From positions 62,001 through 126,000 of the forward strand of contig DASVVT010000060.1 in assembly GCA_036386415.1 (NCBI GenBank): a DNA stretch of 64,000 nt, given 5' to 3'. This document shows, piece after piece, positions 39,181 through 47,582 of the stretch. Within the stretch, counting starts at the first letter, position 1; every line of letters starts with the position of its first letter. The notes below the pieces were generated by a model. The model was not told the DNA's origin. It did no database searches and was given only the letters and a program-made list of their open reading frames with translations. The translations under genes and the position numbers were made by a program. The stretch comes from DASVVT01 sp036386415. GTDB lineage: Bacteria > Acidobacteriota > Blastocatellia > Pyrinomonadales > Pyrinomonadaceae.

Positions 39181-39453
39181 GCAAAGTGCGCAGAGGAGAA
39201 GTTCTTAAACGGCAAATCGAGCGTGTTATCATGTCAGGGCATGGCTTAATACGCGATCCGTTGCTTACTCCTTATGGGCAAACAGACTTAAAATCCGGTG
39301 CGAGAGACTGGAAACCTTTGACCTTGATTCTTCTCGTGTCCGGTAGTAAGAAGAAGCCCGATAAGGTGGAGAGCGCCTGAGATGCTCTGATGTCTGAACG
39401 GATTTATCATCTCGTCAGAATTGCACACGGCAATAATCTGGAAGGAGCCGAGC

Positions 39454-40368
39454 ATGAAGAGAAGCTTGATTGTATGTTTGATAACTATCGTGTGCGCGGG
39501 CGTATGTTTCGCGCAAGCCAGCGGCAACGTCGGTTATTCGCAAGCGGGCGGAAATGCCAGGGCTGAAGCGAATGAAAGGAACAAGCGGACGCTCGCCAAG
39601 GAGGATGCGCCCCCGAACGCGACCAGCATGTTCGTAGATGCCAGCGTGCTGATGAACGTCAAAGCAGACGAGTATGTCGCCCTCTTCGGCGTCGCGCAGG
39701 AATGCAACACCGTGGCCGAGTGCAACCAGAAGATGGACGCGACGATCAATGAATTCTCAGGTGAGCTGAAGCGTCTGGGCATCGGCGGCGAGGATGTCTT
39801 TGTCGACTTCGCAGCGCAGAACAAGATTTACGGCTACGAGGTGGCGGGCAACGTCGCCAAGGAGAAGCTCGTAGGCTTCGAGCTGAAGAAAAATGTCTCC
39901 ATCCATTACAGAGATAAGCTGCTTTTGGACAGGTTGGTGATCGCCGCGTCTCAATCAAGAATCTTCGACCTCATCAAGGTTGAATACATCGTCAAAGATA
40001 CGGGCCTCGTTCAGAACAGGCTCATGGAGGAGGCCACTAGAATCGTCAAGCTGAAAGCGGCAAGGTATGAAAAGCTTTTAGACATCAAGCTTCTGCCCCC
40101 GGCTCAGGTCTACGCCGAACGCCCCAGCATCTACTTTCCGACGGAGATGTACGACTCCTACACGGCCTACGAGTCCGAAGAAATCGGCAGTAATTATTAC
40201 CGTGAGAAATATACGGTTCAGGGCGCGCGAAAGAGCCGTACGTTCTTCTTCAATCCCTTGAACGCGGATGGCTTCGATTACGTGATGAACCCCGTGGTGA
40301 TCGAGCCCGTCGTGCAGTTTACACTCTATCTGAGGGTCAAGTACGAGATCGATCAGCCGAAAAAATAG
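39454..40368 (+). CDS. SIMPL/DUF541-like exported protein
   Basis: A 304-residue protein with a signal peptide (MKRSLIVCLITIVCAGVCFA). The body resembles the SIMPL (DUF541) family: VDASVLMNVKADEYVALFGV at the N-terminus, then MDATINEFSGELKRLGIGGED and a paired second half with EATRIVKLKAARYEKLLDIK. SIMPL proteins are periplasmic or surface proteins without known catalytic sites. ATG 39454 has SD GGAAGGAG; the in-frame ATG at 39421 lacks one. It stands alone, after the groEL terminator. Confidence 0.75.
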   Translation: MKRSLIVCLITIVCAGVCFAQASGNVGYSQAGGNARAEANERNKRTLAKEDAPPNATSMFVDASVLMNVKADEYVALFGVAQECNTVAECNQKMDATINEFSGELKRLGIGGEDVFVDFAAQNKIYGYEVAGNVAKEKLVGFELKKNVSIHYRDKLLLDRLVIAASQSRIFDLIKVEYIVKDTGLVQNRLMEEATRIVKLKAARYEKLLDIKLLPPAQVYAERPSIYFPTEMYDSYTAYESEEIGSNYYREKYTVQGARKSRTFFFNPLNADGFDYVMNPVVIEPVVQFTLYLRVKYEIDQPKK

Positions 40369-40419
40369 ATGGGTTAAGAAAGAGATTGCAGCTCTTTCTC
40401 CGTGCCCTTTGCGTCATCC

Positions 40420-40471
40420 CCTTAGCGTCCTTTGCGTTTAGAGAGGTGCTTAAACGCAAAGGACGCTAAGG
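40420..40471. repeat. Perfect 21-bp inverted repeat, CGCAAAGG class
   Basis: CCTTAGCGTCCTTTGCGTTTA (40420-40440) pairs with 40451-40471 around a 10-nt loop; imperfect pairs extend it. It is 51 nt after the SIMPL-like gene and probably ends its transcript. Confidence 0.85.
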
Positions 40472-40541
40472 TATTTCGCAATGGGCGCAAAGGTGTTATT
40501 CTCCTTCAATCTCGCTGTAACCTTTCTCTGGAGACTCCAAC

Positions 40542-41165
40542 ATGGCTCTCAATGTCATCGTAGATTTGTCTCACTTCAACAATGTGACGGATTTCAATAC
40601 CGTCAAGGCTGATGGGATTGTCGGTGTCATACACAAGGCGACGGAAGGCATTAACTATGTCGATCCAAAGTATGTGGCTCGCCGCAGCGAGGCACTGGCG
40701 GCTGGGCTGTGGTGGGGCGCTTATCATTTCGCCACGGGCGATGACGCACGCGTGCAGGCAGATGCTTTCGTGACGGCGGTGAATCCGGGGCTGAACGATC
40801 TGCTGGTGCTCGATTTTGAACAGAATACGACAGGCTCGAGTATGACGCTCGCAGGCGCAGAGCAGTTCGTCACGCAGGTGCAGGCGATGACAGGGCGTTG
40901 GCCGGCTTTCTACTCAGGCTCCTATATCAAACAGTTGCTGGGAGGGAATCAGAACGCAACACTCGCGAACTGCTGGTTCTGGTTATCTGAATATGGGCCG
41001 GAGGCTCATGTGCCTGCGAACTGGCCGACGTGGACGATGTGGCAGTATACGGACGGACAGTTCGGCCCGCAGCCGCATTCAGTGAATGGCATCGGAAACT
41101 GTGATCGAGACCAGTTCAACGGGGATATGGACGGATTGCAGAAGCTCTGGGGCTATTCGGCCTGA
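40542..41165 (+). CDS. Glycoside hydrolase family 25 (lysozyme-type muramidase)
   Basis: A 207-residue GH25 protein that would cleave the MurNAc-GlcNAc bond of peptidoglycan. The N-terminus NVIVDLSHFNN carries the conserved Asp, GVIHKATEG follows, WWGAYHF is typical, and the catalytic pair lies in LLVLDFEQN. The C-terminal WTMWQYTDG and CDRDQFNG segments close the barrel. There is no signal peptide, unlike most exported GH25 enzymes, so it may rely on another export route or be a phage-type endolysin remnant. SD CTGGAGA precedes the start. Confidence 0.86.
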   Translation: MALNVIVDLSHFNNVTDFNTVKADGIVGVIHKATEGINYVDPKYVARRSEALAAGLWWGAYHFATGDDARVQADAFVTAVNPGLNDLLVLDFEQNTTGSSMTLAGAEQFVTQVQAMTGRWPAFYSGSYIKQLLGGNQNATLANCWFWLSEYGPEAHVPANWPTWTMWQYTDGQFGPQPHSVNGIGNCDRDQFNGDMDGLQKLWGYSA

Positions 41166-41208
41166 CCTGTCATTGCAACGGTCGCAACTCAAGGACGCGC
41201 TCTGGCTT

Positions 41209-41769
41209 CTACATCTCCGACAGATTTGTTTGAAAGCGCGCTTCGATCACGTCGCCGCGTCTCTCCCCGAAGCGCTGTGTCAGTTCCGGGTAAGATGCCA
41301 TCTCAGCTTCCGCCTCATCCAGGCCGAGCAGCCTTTCGACTTCGATGATCGTCTTCTCTTCCCCTTCTATCTCCAGGAACAGGCCGAAGGGAAGCTCGTC
41401 TATGACCGCTTCTGCGTCGTCGATGCGCCAGGTCATACGGCGCTTCTCATAGACGAGCGCGGCCACGAAGCCGAGCGCGTCAAGTATATCTGCGAGAGCG
41501 CCGGCATCCTCCACACGCGTCTCATCCTCGCGATGCCGCTTGATGGCAGAGGAGGACGGGGAGCGCTCTTTGTAAGTGAGAATGGCATGGTCGCGTATGC
41601 GTCGCAGGCGCAGGACGCTCCTTCGCGGATCAAGCTCGCGCCCGCCGTAAATCGTGTTCTCTTCAAACTCCTCGCCCTCCATCACAGCGCCGACCTCGAT
41701 GAGACGGAGCAGCAGCTCCGCGCGCTTCTCGCTGTTCAGGCGATACTTCTTTTCAATCTCAGTGCCCAT
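41209..41769 (-). CDS. CYTH domain protein (CyaB / thiamine triphosphatase-like)
   Basis: A 186-residue CYTH protein. The ExExK signature is present as TEIEKKYRL, and the tunnel strands appear as SVLRLRRIRDHAILTYKER and LFLEIEGEEKTIIEVERLLG. CYTH enzymes bind triphosphates and divalent metal; members are class IV adenylate cyclases, thiamine triphosphatases or inorganic triphosphatases. The substrate cannot be read from sequence. It converges on the GH25 gene, 43 bp apart. Confidence 0.86.
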   Translation of the reverse strand: MGTEIEKKYRLNSEKRAELLLRLIEVGAVMEGEEFEENTIYGGRELDPRRSVLRLRRIRDHAILTYKERSPSSSAIKRHREDETRVEDAGALADILDALGFVAALVYEKRRMTWRIDDAEAVIDELPFGLFLEIEGEEKTIIEVERLLGLDEAEAEMASYPELTQRFGERRGDVIEARFQTNLSEM

Positions 41770-41961
41770 TTGATTATTGGCTCTCAGCTCTCAGCCAGGT
41801 CGTGATTAATTTGAATTTCTCACACCGCAAATAGCAGATTCGGTTCTGCTGCTCGCTGATAGCTTCTTTTACACCCAATGCAGCCAGCGCATCAATCTCA
41901 CGAGAGAGGAGCGTTAAAAGCAGTATCAGAGAAACAACCTGGACGAAGAGTGTTGGTAAGC

Positions 41962-42110
41962 TAGAGCGGTTTGCAGATGAATTTACCAGCATCAGCAACA
42001 TTGTAGGGGCAGGGCTTGTCCCTGCCCGCTTTTGTTCGACCGGCGGGCAGGGACAAGCCCTGCCCCTACTCTCATCTCTTACATCGTTAATTCATACGAA
42101 AACCGCTCTA
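41962..42110. mobile_element. MITE-like element with nested perfect hairpin
   Basis: Terminal inverted repeats begin TAGAGCGGTTT and stay similar for about 26 nt (..ATGAATT.AC.A). Inside, 42003-42029 pairs perfectly over 27 bp with 42043-42069 (GTAGGGGCAGGGCTTGTCCC core). No transposase gene is present. A short flanking minus-strand ORF (41774-42001) overlaps its left end and is probably not a gene. The element occupies half of the 41770-42153 gap; the other half shows nothing recognisable. Confidence 0.65.
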
Positions 42111-42153
42111 AGGAGTCGAGAAGCCGCAGGTGAGCGCGATTTTTATTTACCGC

Positions 42154-44289
42154 TTACTTGAGCACCAGCGCTTTCGCCTCCACCGATGCATCGAGGAGCG
42201 CCGCGACATCCTTGAGCGTCACAGTGCCGTAGTACCATGAACCTCCTGCCGCTGCCTCCGAGTAGACTGCCTTGTAGATGTCATAGTAGCTGCGGCGTCC
42301 ATCGACGAAGTTGTAGACCTCGCTGCGCATCAGGGGGTGCAGGTTGCTCCTGAGGCGCACTTTGTCGCGATTGGTGAAATAGAGATCGAGCGGCGCGGCG
42401 TTGGCCGGGACTTTACGGCTCGCGGCCAGCTCTTCACTGGTTAATTTCGTGGGCTGAGGGTTTCTGCCGTAGAGTTGGCGGTAATAGGCTTGCAGGTCTG
42501 CGGCCAGATCATTCTCTTTGCTTCTCATGCGCGCGACCAGTTCTTCGATGGTTTGCATCGCGCTGCGATTCGTTCCGGCGAAGATGTTGGCGGACGAGAG
42601 AGCGCGTGTCTCGCGCAAGACTCCCTGCTCGATCATCATACGCGCGCGCTTCCAGCCATCCGTTGGGTCGCTCTTCGACTCTTTCAACAGGCGCATGGCT
42701 GCTTTGAGATCGTTTGCCAGGCGTCCTGTGCCCTGCGTGTATGTTTCACCTGCGAGCGTCGGGACATCTTTGTCTGTGGCGAAGGCAAGGAAGTAGGCCA
42801 TTGAGCCGATATAGAAGGCGTTGCGCCTGAGTTGCGTCTGATCCATTTGCCACAGGTCGTCGTCCGAGGAGTGTATGTAATCGTCGTCCCAGTTAACCAT
42901 GGCGACCGCCGGGACGCCGACGGCTCCCTCTACGAAGCACATGTGATCGGATGAATCGAAGTAGGGGACGAAGCGTGCGTTGTAGCCCTGGCGCGAGCCG
43001 CGCGTCGCATAGATGGGGCGCGAGTGCGGGCGCGGCAGCCCGCCCTGACGATTTGCGGCGAGGAACGAATTGTTGGTTTCGAGCAGGTACGTGCCCACAC
43101 TCTCAAAGAGCGCGTCGAGGTAAGAGGTTCTGGAATGGGGAGCGAAGATCAGGTGCTGTACGCGGCTGCCCAACGCCTGGTTCGCCCCCGTCATATCCTG
43201 GTGCAGGTTCGCCAGAAAATTTCGGGGCTCCTCCGGGTGGTCGCTGAAGTAGCGATACTCAGAGTAAATCTCATCCGTCCACCAGAAGCGTATGTCGCGG
43301 CGCGGTCTCTGAATCTTGCCTTCGCGGATCAGCTTGTTGAAGGTGCGCGCAATCTCCAGCAGGTTCGCGCACCCGCTGCCGTCGTCATTGGCAGAGCCCT
43401 GTTCCTCCTGCAAGTGAGCGGTCAAGACGATCTGCTGGTCTCGATGCTCTGTGCCGTGTATCCAGCCTTCGACGAAGCCCGTCCGACCGGGCGCGGCGCC
43501 GATCTCCGTGTCAACCTTCGCACGCAGAACCACGCGCCCGCCCTTCGTACGCTTGCCCGTCGCGAAGAAGTCCTGCATCGCGTTCGTCTCCATGATGCGG
43601 CGCAGGGTTTCGCCTTTGCGCGGCGGGAGCGAGAAAGCGAACGTTCCCTTTTTCCCTTCCGGCGGTGTCACTGGAATACGCGTCCACGCGATCTGGTCTG
43701 GAAAGTCCATAGGGCTTCTCCACTCGGAGGTCGCAAACGTAACTATCCCCGCTGCGCCCTTAGCCCAGACCGCGTTATATGCTGCGCGTCCCGGGTCTCC
43801 ATTAGTGAGGACGATCTTCCCCGCCACGTTCAGATTCTTCAAGCTCTCTTCCGAGGCATCATTGATCCAGACCAGCTCCGCCCTCAGGTCTGCGTCGTGG
43901 CTTCCGTCCGCAAGATAGACGGCATGCTCGCCTATGTCCGCGAGCTTGACCTCGACGGGCTCGACCATCCACAGCTCCGCAGAGCGCGCTGTGTAATTGG
44001 GTCTGTCTAAAGGCTGCTCTATGAAGCGCACGTCCTCAAGCCCTGAGTCCTTCGCCGCCTGCACCACGTAATCGGCGGCCTTGAAGAAACCTTCCATGCC
44101 GGAGTCGCGATGCCAGTGCGTGAGCCAGCGTATGTGCTCGAAGGCGCGATCACCCGAGATTTCGTTGGAGATCATGCGTATCTCATCGTCAGATAGAAAA
44201 GGGGTGGTTTGCGCGTAAGCTGTACCAAAGCGCGGAAGAAACGAAACGCTCAAGAACAACATCAGGAAGGAAGCCAGGGCTTTTTTCAT
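42154..44289 (-). CDS. Exported M28-family peptidase (zinc aminopeptidase-like) with PA domain
   Basis: A 711-residue exported peptidase (signal peptide ending AYAQ). A PA-type insert (about 130-215) precedes the catalytic fold. The metal site is visible as IVLTAHLQEEQGSANDDGSG near 285-300, then RFWWTDEIYSEYRYF, and a third cluster near FDSSDHMCFVEGAVGVPAVA. These correspond to the M28 ligand order. The C-terminal 200 residues are helical. The protein probably degrades peptides outside the cytoplasm. SD CGGAGA precedes the start. Confidence 0.85.
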   Translation of the reverse strand: MKKALASFLMLFLSVSFLPRFGTAYAQTTPFLSDDEIRMISNEISGDRAFEHIRWLTHWHRDSGMEGFFKAADYVVQAAKDSGLEDVRFIEQPLDRPNYTARSAELWMVEPVEVKLADIGEHAVYLADGSHDADLRAELVWINDASEESLKNLNVAGKIVLTNGDPGRAAYNAVWAKGAAGIVTFATSEWRSPMDFPDQIAWTRIPVTPPEGKKGTFAFSLPPRKGETLRRIMETNAMQDFFATGKRTKGGRVVLRAKVDTEIGAAPGRTGFVEGWIHGTEHRDQQIVLTAHLQEEQGSANDDGSGCANLLEIARTFNKLIREGKIQRPRRDIRFWWTDEIYSEYRYFSDHPEEPRNFLANLHQDMTGANQALGSRVQHLIFAPHSRTSYLDALFESVGTYLLETNNSFLAANRQGGLPRPHSRPIYATRGSRQGYNARFVPYFDSSDHMCFVEGAVGVPAVAMVNWDDDYIHSSDDDLWQMDQTQLRRNAFYIGSMAYFLAFATDKDVPTLAGETYTQGTGRLANDLKAAMRLLKESKSDPTDGWKRARMMIEQGVLRETRALSSANIFAGTNRSAMQTIEELVARMRSKENDLAADLQAYYRQLYGRNPQPTKLTSEELAASRKVPANAAPLDLYFTNRDKVRLRSNLHPLMRSEVYNFVDGRRSYYDIYKAVYSEAAAGGSWYYGTVTLKDVAALLDASVEAKALVLK

Positions 44290-44325
44290 CTTAGGTCTCC
44301 GATCAGAGGTGATAGAACGAAGGCT

Positions 44326-44427
44326 GATTTAAACGCAAAGTACGCAAAGAGGGAAGACGCAAAGAGCGCAAAGGAGAATCCTCTTTGCGCTCTTTGCGAA
44401 AAACCTTAGCGTCCTTTGCGTTTAATC
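44326..44427. repeat. Inverted-repeat element, CGCAAAGG class
   Basis: Outer arms GATTTAAACGCAAAG and CCTTTGCGTTTAATC, plus an inner perfect 16-bp hairpin (44358-44373 with 44383-44398). It lies between the M28 start and the stop of the M16 gene. Confidence 0.82.
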
Positions 44428-44451
44428 ATCCCTTTTAGACATATTCACGCT

Positions 44452-45903
44452 TCAGTTGACAATATCCCCGAACGCTGACACGTCCTTGGCGATCTTCTCG
44501 CGGTCGCCGACGATGACAATCGCCATCTTGCCCGCCTGAAGATAGGTCTGCGCGATGCGCTGCACCTCTGCGGGGGTGACGGCGTAGATGTTCTGCACGT
44601 AGTCGGTCAGGTATTTGTCGTCCAGACGGTGCAGGTTGAGGAAGGAGAGCTGGTTGATGACGCCTTCGCGCGAGGAGTTCTGAAGCACGAAGATGCCCGC
44701 CAGGTAGTTCTTGATGCCGTTCAGCTCTTGCTCGGTCGGCGGCTCTTTCTGGAGGCGATCAATCTCGTAGAAAATCTCTTTGAGCGAGGGGCCTGTGACG
44801 TTGGTCGTGACATCGGCGACCTCCGTCCAGTAGGCGTCGCGGTAGCGCGTCGAGACGGAGCTGGAGGGCGAGTAGGTGTAGCCCTTCTGCTCGCGTATGT
44901 TCGAGGTGATGCGCGAGGCAAACGATCCGCCGAGGAGCGTGTTGGTCACAAGCAGCGGCATGTAGTCTTTATGTCCAGGGTAGATGACGGGCAGGCCGAT
45001 GTAGATGGTCGATTGTTCCGCGCCCGGCCTGTCGATTAATTGAATGGTTCGTGCGGCTGTCGGCTTGGGAATGTCCTCGATGGGGTCTCGCCCGCGCGGC
45101 CACGCCTCAAAAGTCTCGCGAATGGCCTTTTTCATCTGCGCCTGGTCGAAGCGTCCGGCGATGAAGATGTGCGTGCGCGCCGCGCCGAAGTTGTCGCGGT
45201 AGAACTTCTGCACGTCTGCGATCGTGTAGCTCTCGATCATCTGCTCGGTCGGGAAGACGCGGCCATAGGCGTGGTTCGGGTAGAGAATTTTTCGGAAGCG
45301 CTCAAGGGCGAGCGGGCCGGGCTGCGATTTGGAGATGGTCAACTGGCGCGTGAGATTGTTCTTCAGGCGCGCCAGCTCCTTTTCGGGCAGCAGCGGTTTC
45401 TGCACGACTTCGGCCATCAGGCTTAACAGTTGCGGCCCGAACTCAGAGAGCACGTCGCCGATGACGACCGTTTGATCCGGGCCGACCGTCACGTCCAGAA
45501 CGCCGCCCATGGAAGCGACCTCTTCGGCCAGCGCCGCGCTGCTACGCGAAGTCGTGCCCTCCTTCAACATGCTGACCGTTAAATCCGAGAGCCAGACCTG
45601 CGTCGGCGATTCGTTCAGCTTACCGGCGCGCACAGTGACGCTGATCGCCACTTTCGGCAGCGTCCCGTAGGGGACGAGCGTCGCCTTCATGCCGTTGGCG
45701 AGCGTGATCGTCTCCTTTTGTGGAAGGGTAAAGGCTTTGGGCTTCCCGCCTTCGGGCGGCGGTTGCTTCTCCGCCCCTTGCGCGGGCTTCGTCGCCTCCG
45801 CCTGCTGTTGCTGGCTGAGCGCGGGAGGCGCGAGCGAAATACAGATCAGACTCGCGGCGCAAAGGCGTGCGAAAAATCTCTTCAGGTGCATGGCGGTCTC
45901 CAT
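44452..45903 (-). CDS. M16 family peptidase, inactive-type subunit
   Basis: A 483-residue exported M16 protein (signal peptide about 6-30). The N-terminal lobe has the fold of insulinase-type peptidases, but the HxxEH zinc site is replaced by VWLSDLTVSMLKEG, so it cannot bind zinc normally. The R/Y substrate pair segment is kept (EQKGYTYSPSSS). In paired M16 enzymes such as mitochondrial processing peptidase, one subunit is inactive in this way and works as a partner. The start codon abuts the stop of the upstream M16 gene (adjacent bases 45903/45904), which supports a heterodimer. Confidence 0.9.
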   Translation of the reverse strand: METAMHLKRFFARLCAASLICISLAPPALSQQQQAEATKPAQGAEKQPPPEGGKPKAFTLPQKETITLANGMKATLVPYGTLPKVAISVTVRAGKLNESPTQVWLSDLTVSMLKEGTTSRSSAALAEEVASMGGVLDVTVGPDQTVVIGDVLSEFGPQLLSLMAEVVQKPLLPEKELARLKNNLTRQLTISKSQPGPLALERFRKILYPNHAYGRVFPTEQMIESYTIADVQKFYRDNFGAARTHIFIAGRFDQAQMKKAIRETFEAWPRGRDPIEDIPKPTAARTIQLIDRPGAEQSTIYIGLPVIYPGHKDYMPLLVTNTLLGGSFASRITSNIREQKGYTYSPSSSVSTRYRDAYWTEVADVTTNVTGPSLKEIFYEIDRLQKEPPTEQELNGIKNYLAGIFVLQNSSREGVINQLSFLNLHRLDDKYLTDYVQNIYAVTPAEVQRIAQTYLQAGKMAIVIVGDREKIAKDVSAFGDIVN

Positions 45904-47319
45904 CTACTTTCCAGCTTTGGCGGGCGTGGCGGCGCTTCCCGGCACGATCGCTAAGACGGTACGGTTTGTCGGACGCAGGTACTCGCGCGCCGTCCGTTGA
46001 ATAAGCTCCGGCGTGATCTTGCGGAACTCTGTTTCGAGACGGTTGATGCGCGACGGATCGTCGTCAAAGAGCGCGAAGCTCGCCAGCAGGTCGGCGCGAC
46101 CGAACCCGAACAGGTCGCCGAGGGTATCGTAGAAGCTGGAGCGCAGCTTGATGAGCCCGCGATCCAGCGTCTTTTGATCTATCGGCTTCGATCTCAACTG
46201 CTCTATGACGGTGTCCGTGGCGGCCATGATGTCGTCCGCTTTGACGTTGGAGTCGTGATAGAGCGAGACCATCCACAGCATCGGGCCGTTGTAGTTGAAC
46301 ATGTTGCCGAGTCCCCAATTGATGCCCGCCTGAAGGCCGCCCGTCATGCCGCGGCGCTGGACAAGCTCCTGATAGAGCAGGCTGTCGTCGCCCTGCGCCA
46401 ACAACTGGTCGAGTAAGCCCATCGCGTAGTATTCGGGCGTGTTGCGCTCCGGCATGTGGTAGGCGAAGGCGAGCGCCGGACGCTTGGCGAGCGTATCCGT
46501 CTTGCTTGCCTTTTTCTCCTTCTCCTGGCGCGGCTCGCTCAGGTCAGGCTGCGGCGGACGCTTGGTCGCGGGGATGCCGCTGAAATATTTGTCGATCCAA
46601 TCCCTGGCCTGCTTGCTTTCGAAATCGCCGACGACCGCGAGCACGGCGTTGTTCGGGGCGTAATAGGTGTCGAAGAAGTCTTTGACATCTTTGAGGGTCG
46701 CCGCGTCGAGGTCTTTGATGTCGCCGTAAAAGTTGTGCGCGTTGTACCAGTTCTCGTTGGCATACTGCGGCACGTCTAACCAGGGGAAGCCGCCGTAAGG
46801 CGTGTTCAAGACATTCACTTTCACCTCGTTTTTGACTACGCCCTGCTGGTTCGTGAGGTTCTCTTCGGTGATGTCCAGGCCGCGCATGCGGTCTGCCTCA
46901 GCCCAGAGCAGCGTCTCCAGCTTATGCGCGGGCATGATCTGAAAGTAGTTGGTGAAATCAAATCGCGTCGAGCCGTTGAAGACGCCGCCGTTCTGCTGCA
47001 CGAGCCGGACGAACTCCATCTTGCCAAGATTCTGCGAGCCCTGAAACATCATGTGCTCGAAGAGGTGCGCAAATCCCGTGCGATCCTTCGGCTCGATGCG
47101 AAAGCCTATGTTGTAGTAGACCGCGACGACCACCGTCGGAGATGTCTTGTCTTCCGAGAGCACAACCTTCAGACCGTTCTTCAGCTTGTAATAATCCACT
47201 GGAACGTTGAAAGCCTCTTTCTGAGGGCTGCTACTGCTGGCGGCAGAAGGCTCGCATAGACAGAGCGAGAGCACGACACCCAGAGCCAGGAAAGAGAGGC
47301 GACGATAATGAGTCTTCAT
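45904..47319 (-). CDS. M16 family zinc peptidase, active subunit
   Basis: A 471-residue exported peptidase. The signal peptide covers about residues 1-28. The inverted zinc motif HLFEH lies at about 83-90 (FAHLFEHMMFQGSQN), and the third ligand Glu is in GVVKNEVKVN about 75 residues later. The R/Y-like region is in the second half. ATG 47319 is preceded by GGAGGT (3-5 nt), better than the in-frame start at 47346. With the following gene it forms an active/inactive pair. Confidence 0.92.
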   Translation of the reverse strand: MKTHYRRLSFLALGVVLSLCLCEPSAASSSSPQKEAFNVPVDYYKLKNGLKVVLSEDKTSPTVVVAVYYNIGFRIEPKDRTGFAHLFEHMMFQGSQNLGKMEFVRLVQQNGGVFNGSTRFDFTNYFQIMPAHKLETLLWAEADRMRGLDITEENLTNQQGVVKNEVKVNVLNTPYGGFPWLDVPQYANENWYNAHNFYGDIKDLDAATLKDVKDFFDTYYAPNNAVLAVVGDFESKQARDWIDKYFSGIPATKRPPQPDLSEPRQEKEKKASKTDTLAKRPALAFAYHMPERNTPEYYAMGLLDQLLAQGDDSLLYQELVQRRGMTGGLQAGINWGLGNMFNYNGPMLWMVSLYHDSNVKADDIMAATDTVIEQLRSKPIDQKTLDRGLIKLRSSFYDTLGDLFGFGRADLLASFALFDDDPSRINRLETEFRKITPELIQRTAREYLRPTNRTVLAIVPGSAATPAKAGK

Positions 47320-47467
47320 AAGACCTCCGTGCGGAAGTGTACGCAACCTGCAACGAAAGATTGGAATTTTATACGAAAGCTCGGAACATGAGTCGGCAGC
47401 ACCCCTTGGTCGTCGAGCAAGTCATTGTACGGGTTAATAGTGCCGGAAGTTTCAAGGACATAGATCA

Positions 47468-47578
47468 AGGAGACAGTAGACAGTAGACAGTAGTCAGTAG
47501 AAAAGAAAAGCGGTTGATGCGTTATGCGCTGGTTTATCTACTGACTACTGACTACTGTCTACTGTCTACTGTCTCCTG
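47468..47578. repeat. Perfect 33-bp inverted repeat, CAGTAGAC class
   Basis: AGGAGACAGTAGACAGTAGA and following bases (47468-47500) pair perfectly with 47546-47578; right arm has one additional unit. The core is about 45 nt. It lies 4 nt from the stop of the RND gene. The rest of the 47320-47582 gap shows no gene. Confidence 0.92.
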
Positions 47579-47582
47579 CTTT

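Noticed and set aside
41774..42001. 75-codon minus-strand ORF beside the CYTH gene
   Set aside because: No ribosome site, no recognised family, and it runs into the MITE-like element.
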